Shown here in pieces: positions 7,068 through 14,284 of a stretch of 15,914 nt of DNA. Positions within the stretch are counted from its first letter, which is position 1; each line of letters starts with the position of its first letter. The notes beneath the pieces are model-generated. The model did no database searches. It worked only from the letters and a program-made list of their open reading frames with translations, and was not told the DNA's origin. The stretch is from Clostridiales bacterium (GTDB lineage: Bacteria; Bacillota; Clostridia; Lachnospirales; Lachnospiraceae): NCBI GenBank assembly GCA_019416265.1, contig DXXQ01000010.1, positions 1 to 15,914 on the forward strand. Reading direction: 5' to 3'. Position numbers and translations under genes: made by a program.

Positions 7068-8279
7068 TTACCTGCCGGATCCGGCAAAAAGGTATTTCAT
7101 CATATCCCAGCCGTGCTCAACCCTGTTTCCGCTCTCTGCCGCCTCTTTTTCGTTGTAATGCCAGTCATGGGACTGAGGCGCTGTGCTGTCATAGAGAAGA
7201 TACGGAACCGGTTCTGCCACATGGGTACGCACCTTGATCGGTGTCGGATGATCCGGAAGGATCAGCATCCGGTAATCCTCTCCTGATGCGTCCAGCCCCT
7301 CTTTTATGAGGCGGATCAGACGGCTGTCCAGATATTCGATAGACTGGATTTTTTTGGAGATACTTCCCTGATGTCCCATTTCATCAGGCGCCTCCACATG
7401 TACATAGGCGAAATCATAGCCCTTCTTTGTCAGGGCCTCCACTGCCGCCTCTGCTTTTCCTTCATAATTGGTATGAAGCCCTCCGTTGGCTCCCTCCACA
7501 AGAATGCGGTCTATCTCTGCACCAACTGCAATCCCCTTCAGAAGATCTACAGCAGAGATCATAACGCCTTTTTTGTGGTAAATCTCCTCAAAGGATGTGA
7601 GGATCGGCTTTGTTCCTGCTCCCCAGAACCAGAAGCTGTTGGCAGGATTCAGACCTTTTTTCTTTCTTTCTATGTTAAGAGGATGATTTTTTAAAATCTC
7701 GTAGCTTCGCTTCTGCATATTCAGGAGCTCTTCCTTTCGGGGAAGATACGGGCCGATAACCTTTGTCAGGACATCGTGGGGCGGAGTCAGATCGAGAACC
7801 TCTCCCCTGTCCCAGATCATACAGTGACGATAGCTGGTTCCGGTATAAAACTGCCAGGTTTCATTTGCCAGTTCTTCGCAAACTGCCTTCAGAAGAATGT
7901 CTGCATCTTCTGTGCTGATCTCTCCGGAGCTGTGATCCAGGATCCGCTGTTCCTCATAAGGGCAGTCATCTTCTGTCAGAGTCACGATGTTGCATCTGTA
8001 TACCACATCCGTCTCTTTCATATCAACGCCAATACTCAGAGCCTCTAACGGAGAACGTCCTGTATAGTATTTCTTCGGATCATATCCCATGACAGAAAGA
8101 TTCGCCGTATCGCTGCCCGGAGCCATCCCTTCCGGAATTGTTGCAACTGTTCCGATTTCCGAAACTTTCGCAAGAGCATCCATGACCGGAGTATCCGCTC
8201 TGAAAAGAGGAGTTTCTCCCTGCAGTTCGTCTAAAGGCCAGTCTGCCATACCGTCTCCTAAAATCACCACGTATTTCAT
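7068..8279 (-). CDS. ApgM-like phosphoglycerate mutase family protein, probable homoserine kinase
   Basis: A 403-residue member of the cofactor-independent phosphoglycerate mutase (ApgM, archaeal type) family in the alkaline phosphatase superfamily. Metal-binding and catalytic motifs: VILGDGMADWP (5-15, Asp9), APGSDTANLSVMGYDP (53-68, likely nucleophile Ser56), PDEMGHQG and the late LPDHPTP segment, both supplying metal-binding Asp/His. It lies between hom and lysC. A close subfamily found in threonine operons (TIGRFAM 'proposed homoserine kinase') is thought to phosphorylate homoserine in genomes lacking classical ThrB. No thrB is seen here, so that role is the better guess over glycolysis. 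I chose ATG at 8279, preceded by AAGGAG; a TTG five codons upstream would place that ribosome binding site inside the gene. Confidence 0.88.
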   Translation of the reverse strand: MKYVVILGDGMADWPLDELQGETPLFRADTPVMDALAKVSEIGTVATIPEGMAPGSDTANLSVMGYDPKKYYTGRSPLEALSIGVDMKETDVVYRCNIVTLTEDDCPYEEQRILDHSSGEISTEDADILLKAVCEELANETWQFYTGTSYRHCMIWDRGEVLDLTPPHDVLTKVIGPYLPRKEELLNMQKRSYEILKNHPLNIERKKKGLNPANSFWFWGAGTKPILTSFEEIYHKKGVMISAVDLLKGIAVGAEIDRILVEGANGGLHTNYEGKAEAAVEALTKKGYDFAYVHVEAPDEMGHQGSISKKIQSIEYLDSRLIRLIKEGLDASGEDYRMLILPDHPTPIKVRTHVAEPVPYLLYDSTAPQSHDWHYNEKEAAESGNRVEHGWDMMKYLFAGSGR

Positions 8280-8342
8280 AAAATCTCCTTTCAACGCACC
8301 TATGGGCGCGAAGCCATAAAAGGTTCCCGCCCACAGATAATC

Positions 8343-9557
8343 TCAGTCTTTCACTCTGATCTCGGACAGAACCAGTCCGTTCAGTCCATCCAGTTTCTTT
8401 TTGAATTCTCCCTGCGTCATCTCAGAAGTAAGGAATGCAAATTCTCCCGGAAACTGTGTCAGCTTTACAATCTTTACCTTTCCGAAAACTGCATTTACTT
8501 TCTCAGAAGCCACCTCGCGCACACGGACGAAGAATCGGCCTTTCACCTCATCCATGCAAAGAAGCTTCGCCGGTTCACTGCTCCATCTCGTAAATATGGT
8601 TCTGTGAAGATGCTTCGCTTCATCAATAATATCTCCCACAACTGCGCTGGCTGTGGGAAGCTTTCCTGCTCCGCTTCCATAATACATGGAGTCCCCAAGC
8701 ATATTTCCATGAACAAAAACTGCGTTGAATACGTCGTTCACACTGTAGAGCGGGCTCTTTTTGCCTACAAGGAAAGGCGCGGTCATTGCATAATAGGTGT
8801 TATCATCCACTTTTTTACTTGTTGCAAGAAGCTTGATGGTCATACCCAGAGCTTCCGCATATTCCATATCCTCAGGGGTGATCTTTGTAATCCCCTCTGT
8901 ATGAATTTCTTCAAAATCAAAATATTTCCCATATGCAAGGGAGGATAAAATCGCGATTTTCCTGCAGGCGTCATAGCCTTCAACGTCCGCTGTGGGATCT
9001 GCCTCTGCATATCCCATTGCCTGTGCCTCTTTGAGCACATCATGAAAGTCGCTTCCTTCGCTGCTCATCTTATACAGCATATAGTTGGTAGTTCCGTTTA
9101 AGATTCCGGTAACCTCATCAATCTCATCTGCTGTGAGAGAGGAGTTCAGTACACGGATAATCGGAATTCCTCCGCCGCAGCTTGCCTCAAATAAAAAGTT
9201 GATGCTCTTTTCTTTCGCAAGATCCATAAGCTCTCTGCCGTGTTTGGCTACCAGAGCCTTATTGGAGGTGCAGACGCTTTTCCCTGCGAGAAGCGCTCTC
9301 TTTACAAAGGTATACGCCGGTTCGATTCCTCCCATTACCTCTACCACAATATCTACTTCCGGGTCATTGACGATGGTTTCATAATCGTGTACCAGTACTT
9401 CCTGTACCGGATCTCCCGGAAAATCCCGAAGATCAAGAACATATTTGATTCTTAATTCCTCGCCTGCCCGCTGGTTGATGCTCTCACGGTTGGTATTGAT
9501 AACCTCCACCACACCGCTTCCAACTGTACCGTAACCCAAAACTGCTATATTTATCAT
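8343..9557 (-). CDS. hom: Homoserine dehydrogenase
   Basis: Reduces L-aspartate 4-semialdehyde to L-homoserine with NAD(P)H, the branch point to threonine and methionine. The 404-residue protein has a Rossmann NAD(P)-binding start (MINIAVLGYGTVGSGV, 1-16) and TSNKALVAKHG (98-107). The catalytic domain has the conserved CGGGIPIIR (127-135), GILNGTTNYML (151-161) and AEADPTADVEGYDACRK (184-200) segments. A C-terminal ACT domain (about 335-404) implies allosteric feedback, usually by threonine. The ATG is preceded by GGGAG at 8 nt, lying inside the end of the upstream ACT-protein gene, which stops 5 nt before, so translation is probably coupled. The homoserine kinase candidate follows 63 nt downstream. 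Length is normal for Gram-positive Hom. Confidence 0.97.
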   Translation of the reverse strand: MINIAVLGYGTVGSGVVEVINTNRESINQRAGEELRIKYVLDLRDFPGDPVQEVLVHDYETIVNDPEVDIVVEVMGGIEPAYTFVKRALLAGKSVCTSNKALVAKHGRELMDLAKEKSINFLFEASCGGGIPIIRVLNSSLTADEIDEVTGILNGTTNYMLYKMSSEGSDFHDVLKEAQAMGYAEADPTADVEGYDACRKIAILSSLAYGKYFDFEEIHTEGITKITPEDMEYAEALGMTIKLLATSKKVDDNTYYAMTAPFLVGKKSPLYSVNDVFNAVFVHGNMLGDSMYYGSGAGKLPTASAVVGDIIDEAKHLHRTIFTRWSSEPAKLLCMDEVKGRFFVRVREVASEKVNAVFGKVKIVKLTQFPGEFAFLTSEMTQGEFKKKLDGLNGLVLSEIRVKD

Positions 9558-9562
9558 TCTGT

Positions 9563-10015
9563 TTACTCCCTGCCTAAAATTTTCAGATAGTGAATCCCTT
9601 CGCTGTGCTCAATTACGTCTATGATCGCTTCTGCATCGCCCTCTCCCGGAAGAATATCCACGCTCAAAGTCAAAGTCGCCACCCCATTGATGGGAATACT
9701 CTGATGAATGGTGAGGATATTTCCGTGAAATCTCGCGATGGTCTGCAGGACAACGGAAAGCAGTCCCGGTTCATCATCCATTTGGATAATGAAGGTAATT
9801 GTTTTCCCCTTCGCTTCCTCATGGAAAGGAAAAATATCATCCTTATATTTATAAAATGAGCTTCTGCTGATTCCGGTCTGCTCTGCTGCCTCCTGTACAG
9901 TCATGGCTCTGCCTGAGTCAAGAAGCCGCTTCGCCTCCACAACCTTTAAAAGTACCTCCGGAACCGCACGTTCTGTTACTACAAAATATTTTCTCTTTTC
10001 TGTTGGTTTTTGCAT
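9563..10015 (-). CDS. ACT domain-containing regulator-like protein (UPF0735/PheB-type)
   Basis: A 150-residue cytoplasmic protein of the UPF0735 (PheB-like) family. The N-terminal half (about 1-60) contains a helix-turn-helix-like segment, VQEAAEQTGISRSSFYKYKD; the C-terminal half (about 70-147) is an ACT domain (ITFIIQMDDEPGLLSVVLQTIA), a fold that binds amino acids. In Bacillus the relative sits beside pheA; here it heads the threonine branch operon, 5 nt before hom. It may sense an amino acid and regulate enzyme activity or transcription; neither has been shown by this sequence. I chose ATG at 10015, with AGGTGA 5 nt upstream; a GTG at 10024 is in frame but has no good ribosome binding site. 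Confidence 0.9.
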   Translation of the reverse strand: MQKPTEKRKYFVVTERAVPEVLLKVVEAKRLLDSGRAMTVQEAAEQTGISRSSFYKYKDDIFPFHEEAKGKTITFIIQMDDEPGLLSVVLQTIARFHGNILTIHQSIPINGVATLTLSVDILPGEGDAEAIIDVIEHSEGIHYLKILGRE

Positions 10016-10064
10016 TTCTTTCACCTGTCCGTTCTATAAAGACATTTGTTTTTATATTAGGGAT

Positions 10065-10093
10065 ATGCTAACACACATGGCAAAAGTGTGCAA
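10065..10093 (-). promoter_or_regulatory. Candidate promoter of the ACT-hom-lysC operon
   Basis: TTGCAC (10093-10088), a 17-nt spacer and TAGCAT (10070-10065), the latter preceded by TG one base upstream as in extended -10 promoters. The -35 matches weakly. It sits 50 nt before the chosen ATG, leaving a short leader with no room for a T-box or lysine riboswitch. An alternative TTGCCA with an 18-nt spacer to TAATAT overlaps it. Confidence 0.45.
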
Positions 10094-10171
10094 GTATTTT
10101 TTCTGTAATCCTAACAGGAAAAACGTTACTGTTCCCTCCGTTCACAGCAACGGAAAAACTCCATAATGTAA

Positions 10172-10199
10172 CGGGACTATCATTTCCGTGACAGTCCCG
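10172..10199 (-). terminator. Hairpin after prfB
   Basis: Arms 10172-10182 and 10189-10199 pair over 11 bp with a 6-nt loop; the one non-Watson-Crick position is G-U on the minus strand and A-C on the plus strand, favouring minus-strand RNA. It begins 11 nt past the prfB stop. The following U-tract is weak (TTACATTAT), so termination may be inefficient or factor-assisted. Confidence 0.6.
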
Positions 10200-10210
10200 C
10201 TTCCTGCTTT

Positions 10211-11321
10211 TTATTTTGACAAAGCAATCCATTTCAGATACGCGTTAATGAAAATATCAATACTTCCATCCATAACTGCATCCACATTTCCTGTCTCTTC
10301 ATTGGTGCGGTGATCCTTGACCATTGTATATGGCTGCATTACATAAGAACGGATCTGATTGCCCCAGCCGATATCCGTAACCTCTCCTCTGATACCGGAA
10401 AGCTTGGCTTCCGCTTCCTGCTGTTTGAGAAGATACAGCTTCGCCTTCAGCATCTGCATAGCCTTATCCTTGTTCATATGCTGAGAACGCTCATTCTGGC
10501 ACTGTACCACAATTCCCGTAGGAAAATGGGTAATACGGATCGCAGATGAGGTTTTGTTGATGTGCTGTCCGCCGGCGCCGCTGCTTCGGTAGGTATCGAT
10601 ACGGATGTCATCGTCATTGATCTCTACATCCAGGTCTTTCTTAATATCCGGCATAACATCGCAGGATACAAAGGATGTCTGGCGTTTACCCGCCGCATTA
10701 AACGGAGAAATACGCACAAGACGGTGTACGCCCTTTTCGGATTTCAGGTAACCATAGGCATTTTCACCGTTTACCTGGAAGGTTACAGATTTAACGCCTG
10801 CCTCATCACCGTCAAGATAATCGAGAACTTCCATGGAGAAGCCCTTCTTATCTACCCAGCGGCTGTACATACGGTAAAGCATTCCGCACCAGTCACAGGC
10901 TTCTGTTCCGCCTGCCCCTGCGTTCAGCTTAATGATGGCGTTTTCACTGTCATATTCTCCGGAAAGGAGAGTTTTGATACGGATATTGTCAAAATCTGCC
11001 TGGAACTGATCAAGCATTTCCTGAATTTCAGGAATCAGATCCGGGTCATTTTCCTCATATCCCATCTCAATCATGGTTTCCATATCTTCCATCTGGGTTA
11101 CCAGATTGTGATATGTCTCCATGTCATCTTTCATACTCTTTAATTCTTTCATCTTCATCTGGGAAACTTCCGCGTCATCCCAGAAATCAGGCGCTTCCAT
11201 TTCGCGCTCTAATTCTTCGACCTTCTGCTCTTTGTTAGCGAGGTCAAAGTGAATCCCTCACTTCCACTAATGGTTCTGTGTAAGTTGCAAGAATGCTCTT
11301 GAACTGATCTAATTCAACCAC
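10211..11321 (-). CDS. prfB: Peptide chain release factor 2, with programmed +1 frameshift
   Basis: Releases the finished protein at UGA and UAA stop codons. The gene is read in two frames. GTG at 11321 (AAGGTGA about 5 nt upstream) opens 25 codons ending CTT TGA (11249-11244). A +1 slip at CTT then reads GAC and continues for 344 codons to 10211, giving 369 residues. Joined this way the anticodon-like SPF falls at 205-207 and the catalytic GGQ at 250-252, the same numbering as in E. coli RF2, which confirms the reconstruction. The tail has the usual RF2 ending. The long frame alone would start at ATG 11200 and lack the first 40 residues. RF2 shortage lets the ribosome pause at the UGA and shift, so RF2 controls its own level. 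It has its own promoter. Confidence 0.97.
11243..11258 (-). other. prfB programmed +1 frameshift site
   Basis: The slippery site reads CTT TGA C (11249-11243), the near-universal RF2 signal. A Shine-Dalgarno-like AGGGA (11258-11254) stands 4 nt before CTT, at the same distance as AGGGGG in E. coli. It should pair with 16S rRNA and push the ribosome forward. After the shift the frame reads L-D-L-A-N-K-E-Q. Confidence 0.95.
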
Positions 11322-11388
11322 AGCTTCACCTTCTTTCTTATCATTCAATTGCCTTTGTAATTCTCTTTCGGTTGAAATCACACGGCTT

Positions 11389-11417
11389 ATGATAACATAT
11401 CTTTTCGGAAATTACAA
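11389..11417 (-). promoter_or_regulatory. Promoter of prfB
   Basis: TTGTAA (11417-11412) and TATCAT (11394-11389) are separated by exactly 17 nt. The -10 matches 5 of 6 consensus bases and the -35 matches 4 of 6. It lies 68 nt before the GTG start and gives prfB its own transcript, separate from the oxidoreductase gene that ends at 11474. Confidence 0.65.
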
Positions 11418-11442
11418 ACTTTATATGCAGATTTTCTATTAT

Positions 11443-11462
11443 CTTAACGTAACCATGTTAAG
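11443..11462. repeat. Inverted repeat upstream of the prfB promoter
   Basis: CTTAAC (11443-11448) and GTTAAG (11457-11462) are exact complements 8 nt apart. The repeat lies between the stop of the Gfo/Idh/MocA gene and the prfB -35 box. It may be a weak AT-rich terminator of the upstream gene or an operator; there is no U-tract. Confidence 0.3.
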
Positions 11463-11473
11463 GTTCAAAGCCT

Positions 11474-12715
11474 TCACCGCAGCTGGATCATTGCCCCGTT
11501 TTTCAGGCGGCTTTCCTCGGCGGCAAGAGCGATCAGATGGCTTTCCACCGCTTCCTCGGCGCTGCTTCTGCTTTTCCCTTTTCCATCTGCCGCCACAAGG
11601 GCAGTAAATTCCTTCATCAGCATGGAATCGCTTCCGCTGTGCCCGGATTCCGAAACAGAGAGTTCTATTTTATAAGTGTGTCCCGTCACAAAATCCATAA
11701 CCTCAATGTAGTTTTTTTCCATGTTTCCGCGAATCTGTCCCCTTGTTCCCATAAGATTGATCACACGCTCCATCTCATTGGTAAAAGCACACATGGTCAT
11801 ATTTGCGGTAACGCCGTTTTCAAATTCCAGATTCACTACCTGATGATCCACCACGTTGTTGTCGCAGTGATAAACACATCTTCCGTATGGGCCGTTTTTC
11901 AAAGCCTTCAGGATTCCTTCCCTGCTGGTATCCTGGGTGAATGCATTTGCAAATCCTCTTCCATATTTATGCTCCAGATAAAATTTAGGAGCAAAATAAG
12001 GACATTCATTTCTGTGGGGGCAGCCGTCCATACAGTACATCGGCGCTCCCTGGGGAGCATTCTCCTCTTTAAAATGCATCAGGCTTCCAAAGCTTGAAAC
12101 ACGTTTGCAGTGGCTTCCTGTAAGCCACAGCAGAATATCCATATCATGGCAGCATTTCTGCAAAATCATGGAAGAGCTTTCCTCACTGTTTCTCCAGTTC
12201 CCACGCACAAAGCTGTGCGCCTGATGCCAGAATCCCACGCTTTCAATATGCTGAACGGAGACAAGTTCCCCGATGGCCCCTGCATCCAGCAAACGTTTCA
12301 ATTCGCTGAAAAAAGGAGAATAGCGAAGTACATGGCAGATAGAAAACACCTTCCCGCTTTCCCTTGCAATACGCGCCATATCCTCCAGCTCTTCCCTGTC
12401 TGAGCTCATGGGCTTTTCACATAAAATATGATACCCCTTCTCTGCCGCCATTTTTACCGGGCCGTAATGCATATTGTCCATGGTGCAGATCAGAACACAG
12501 TCTGCCATTTTGGGCTGTGAAAGAAGTTCCTCCCAGCTTTTAAAACAATTCTCCCCGGGGATATTGTGTTCTTCCCTGAACGCCTCTCGTTTCTCTTCAT
12601 CCGGTTCTGCCACGCCCACGATTTTCAGTTCGTTGGGATTATCCAGGGCATAGGATGCGTAGGCTTTTCTGCCGCGCCTTCCGGCTCCCGCCACAATTGC
12701 CGTTACCTGTTTCAT
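11474..12715 (-). CDS. Gfo/Idh/MocA family oxidoreductase with cysteine-rich insertion
   Basis: A 413-residue NAD(P)-dependent dehydrogenase of the Gfo/Idh/MocA family, which oxidises or reduces sugars, inositols and their derivatives. The Rossmann start has GAGRRG (10-15). The conserved EKP is at 100-102, and the catalytic-type HxxD is at 190-193 (CCHDMD). Between the HxxD motif and the later beta-sheet is an insertion with cysteines at 228, 232, 238, 280 and 284 and nearby histidines, which looks like a metal site. The substrate is not predictable. The ATG has a GGCGG about 10 nt upstream. The gene follows the YdcF gene by 30 nt and is probably the last of a thioesterase-YdcF-oxidoreductase transcript. 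Family assignment is firm; the functional link to its neighbours is not. Confidence 0.92.
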   Translation of the reverse strand: MKQVTAIVAGAGRRGRKAYASYALDNPNELKIVGVAEPDEEKREAFREEHNIPGENCFKSWEELLSQPKMADCVLICTMDNMHYGPVKMAAEKGYHILCEKPMSSDREELEDMARIARESGKVFSICHVLRYSPFFSELKRLLDAGAIGELVSVQHIESVGFWHQAHSFVRGNWRNSEESSSMILQKCCHDMDILLWLTGSHCKRVSSFGSLMHFKEENAPQGAPMYCMDGCPHRNECPYFAPKFYLEHKYGRGFANAFTQDTSREGILKALKNGPYGRCVYHCDNNVVDHQVVNLEFENGVTANMTMCAFTNEMERVINLMGTRGQIRGNMEKNYIEVMDFVTGHTYKIELSVSESGHSGSDSMLMKEFTALVAADGKGKSRSSAEEAVESHLIALAAEESRLKNGAMIQLR

Positions 12716-12745
12716 AACCTAAAGTCCGCCTTTCTCCTTTGTATT

Positions 12746-13492
12746 TTATATCAGTTTCCCGATCAGATATTTTATCTCAGCAAAAAATTCTCTGAGCATA
12801 TTGTTGGGCAGAAAGGATTTCGTTGAAGCGGCAGATATGCCGCAGATATGTTTCATTCCCTGGCTGCGCGCAATCTGCAGGGCTCGAAACATATGGAAAT
12901 CGTTGGTGATGATTCCCACAGATGCCCCCTCCCTCATCAGTTTTCTGCTGTTTGTAATATTCTGGGCAGTTGTCTTTGACTCTGCTTCCAGAATCAGTTT
13001 TTCTTTGGCAATCCCCTTCTTCAGAAGATAATCAGCCATTCCCTCTGCCTCTGAACAAGGTTCGTTAAATCCCTGACCGCCGGATACCACACAGAGCGTT
13101 TCCGGATTTCTTTCCATATATTCTGCAGCCTTATCGAGACGATATTTCAAAGCCCTGCTTGGGCCGTCTTTATTAATCTGAGCTCCTAAAACCAGAATAT
13201 AATCCAGTCCGCTTTTCCCTTCCTGTCTCATCTGGCTGATAATCATTCCTTCCACAACTGCAAACAAAAGAAGCCCCGCTGCTGCCAAAATGAGAATTGC
13301 TTTCTGTAAAAGCCCCGGCATTTTCGCCCATAATCCCAAGTGCAGAAATACTCCAAGACCTGCAAATCCTCCGCCTATCAGGAACCATACAAGATAAAAT
13401 CCCGTTCCCGATCCTGCGGAAAGAACGACCATTCCGTAAAAGAAACAGATAACTGCCAGCAAAATGCCGGATATCAGATAGATACTGTTCAT
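12746..13492 (-). CDS. YdcF/SanA-like DUF218 membrane protein
   Basis: A 248-residue protein with three N-terminal membrane helices (about 3-25, 32-54, 62-85) followed by a DUF218 (YdcF/SanA/ElyC) domain. The domain begins DYILVLGAQ (97-105), then VVSGGQG (135-141), SEAEGMADYL (147-156), the ES-TTAQNI segment, and ITNDFHMFRA. DUF218 proteins are linked to cell-envelope metabolism, such as ElyC in undecaprenyl-phosphate use, but their reaction is unclear. The start is uncertain. ATG at 13492 places the first helix at the N-terminus and has a distant AAAGG. A GTG at 13567 would add 25 basic residues and overlap the thioesterase gene by 31 nt, but has no good ribosome binding site. Confidence 0.88.
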   Translation of the reverse strand: MNSIYLISGILLAVICFFYGMVVLSAGSGTGFYLVWFLIGGGFAGLGVFLHLGLWAKMPGLLQKAILILAAAGLLLFAVVEGMIISQMRQEGKSGLDYILVLGAQINKDGPSRALKYRLDKAAEYMERNPETLCVVSGGQGFNEPCSEAEGMADYLLKKGIAKEKLILEAESKTTAQNITNSRKLMREGASVGIITNDFHMFRALQIARSQGMKHICGISAASTKSFLPNNMLREFFAEIKYLIGKLI

Positions 13493-13536
13493 ACTGCCTA
13501 AACCTTTCCTGTGTTTCTTTTTTGCCTCTCTGTATT

Positions 13537-14016
13537 TCAGAATCCTTCCCTCCGTCTTGTCTTCCACAGCTCTGCCCGCTTTACGGCAGCCTCATCCTCA
13601 ATCTGCTGGGTAATTCCTTCAATGATCAGTCCAGGCACTTCCACAGGGCGCTGCTCGTCGTCTGTTCCGACCATGGTAAAATACGCACGGTTTATCATGG
13701 TTCTCTTTCCGTCGCTGGCTTCGCGATATGTGTCGATACGCACCTCCATGGAGGAGTGCCCCACATGGGTCAGTCGGCCGATCAGGACGATCATATCGTT
13801 GACCTTGGCTCCTGCTTTAAAATACATATTGTCAATGGCAACTGTCACCACATTCATTTCCGAATGACGTTTTCCCACAATTCCGGCTGTCTCATCGATC
13901 CACGCCAGAAGCTGTCCTCCAAACAGATATCCCGATGAATTCAGATCCCTTGGCATAATCAGATGTGACTGCTCTGTAATGGAATCCTCAACTCGTTTCA
14001 TTTTTCGTTCTGACAT
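13537..14016 (-). CDS. Acyl-CoA thioesterase, hotdog fold (YkhA/YciA type)
   Basis: A 159-residue cytoplasmic hotdog-fold enzyme that hydrolyses acyl-CoA thioesters to free acid and CoA. Family markers: the MPRDLNSSGYLFGGQLLAWID segment near 21-41, where N26, G29 and the GG at 33-34 precede the active-site Asp41, and the later FKAGAKVND (66-74) and HVGHSSMEV strand motifs. One hotdog domain is present, the normal length for YkhA-like enzymes, which act as hexamers. ATG at 14016 is chosen because AAGGAGA stands 5 nt upstream; the TTG seven codons earlier would put that site inside the gene. It is the first gene after the promoter at 14103-14131. The acyl chain preference is not visible. Confidence 0.93.
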   Translation of the reverse strand: MSERKMKRVEDSITEQSHLIMPRDLNSSGYLFGGQLLAWIDETAGIVGKRHSEMNVVTVAIDNMYFKAGAKVNDMIVLIGRLTHVGHSSMEVRIDTYREASDGKRTMINRAYFTMVGTDDEQRPVEVPGLIIEGITQQIEDEAAVKRAELWKTRRREGF

Positions 14017-14102
14017 CTTTTCTCTCCTTGTTCTCAATATTTTTAAAACTTTCTCACTTATTTGACTCCTGTCATTTCCCCTCTTAATTTTCTGTTAGAT
14101 TT

Positions 14103-14131
14103 ATAGTAGCAATTTCCATCTGTTTTTTCAA
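14103..14131 (-). promoter_or_regulatory. Promoter of the thioesterase-YdcF-oxidoreductase unit
   Basis: TTGAAA (14131-14126), a 17-nt spacer and TACTAT (14108-14103), 87 nt before the thioesterase ATG. Both hexamers fit the housekeeping sigma consensus reasonably (5 of 6 and 4 of 6). Confidence 0.6.
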
Positions 14132-14284
14132 GTATGCGTCTGCCAAACCTTTGAAGCTGATACCCTTTGCATATTTTCAAAAGGAAATCACGAAATTATT
14201 GGGATACTCCCATAAGTTTCAGGGGATTGAGAACGTTCGCCAAGGAATGTCATAAACATCTGCCGGCAAGACTATCGAGTGATA
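14132..14284. other. Intergenic stretch after the URO-D-like gene
   Basis: No gene is supported here. The only structure found downstream of the URO-D-like stop is a weak 5-bp hairpin (TGGGA/TCCCA, 3-nt loop) with an AT-rich but not U-rich tail, so the terminator of that gene is not identified. A 30-codon open stretch on the minus strand (residues YAKGISFKGLADAYL and on) has no start or ribosome binding site. Confidence 0.4.

Noticed and set aside
8303..8333. 6-bp inverted repeat between hom and the homoserine kinase-like gene
   Set aside because: The arms (TGGGCG/CGCCCA) enclose a 19-nt loop without a U-tract; too weak to call a terminator or attenuator.
10016..10210. Possible T-box, lysine riboswitch or threonine leader peptide before the ACT-hom operon
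   Set aside because: The leader after the candidate promoter is only about 50 nt, with no threonine-rich small frame and no recognisable riboswitch core.
10562..11143. Plus-strand open frame of 193 codons
   Set aside because: Antisense to prfB, which is certain from its SPF and GGQ motifs.
14132..14284. Remnant of a gene or mobile element
   Set aside because: Only short stop-interrupted frames; no similarity to a transposase or integrase that I could recognise and no flanking repeats.
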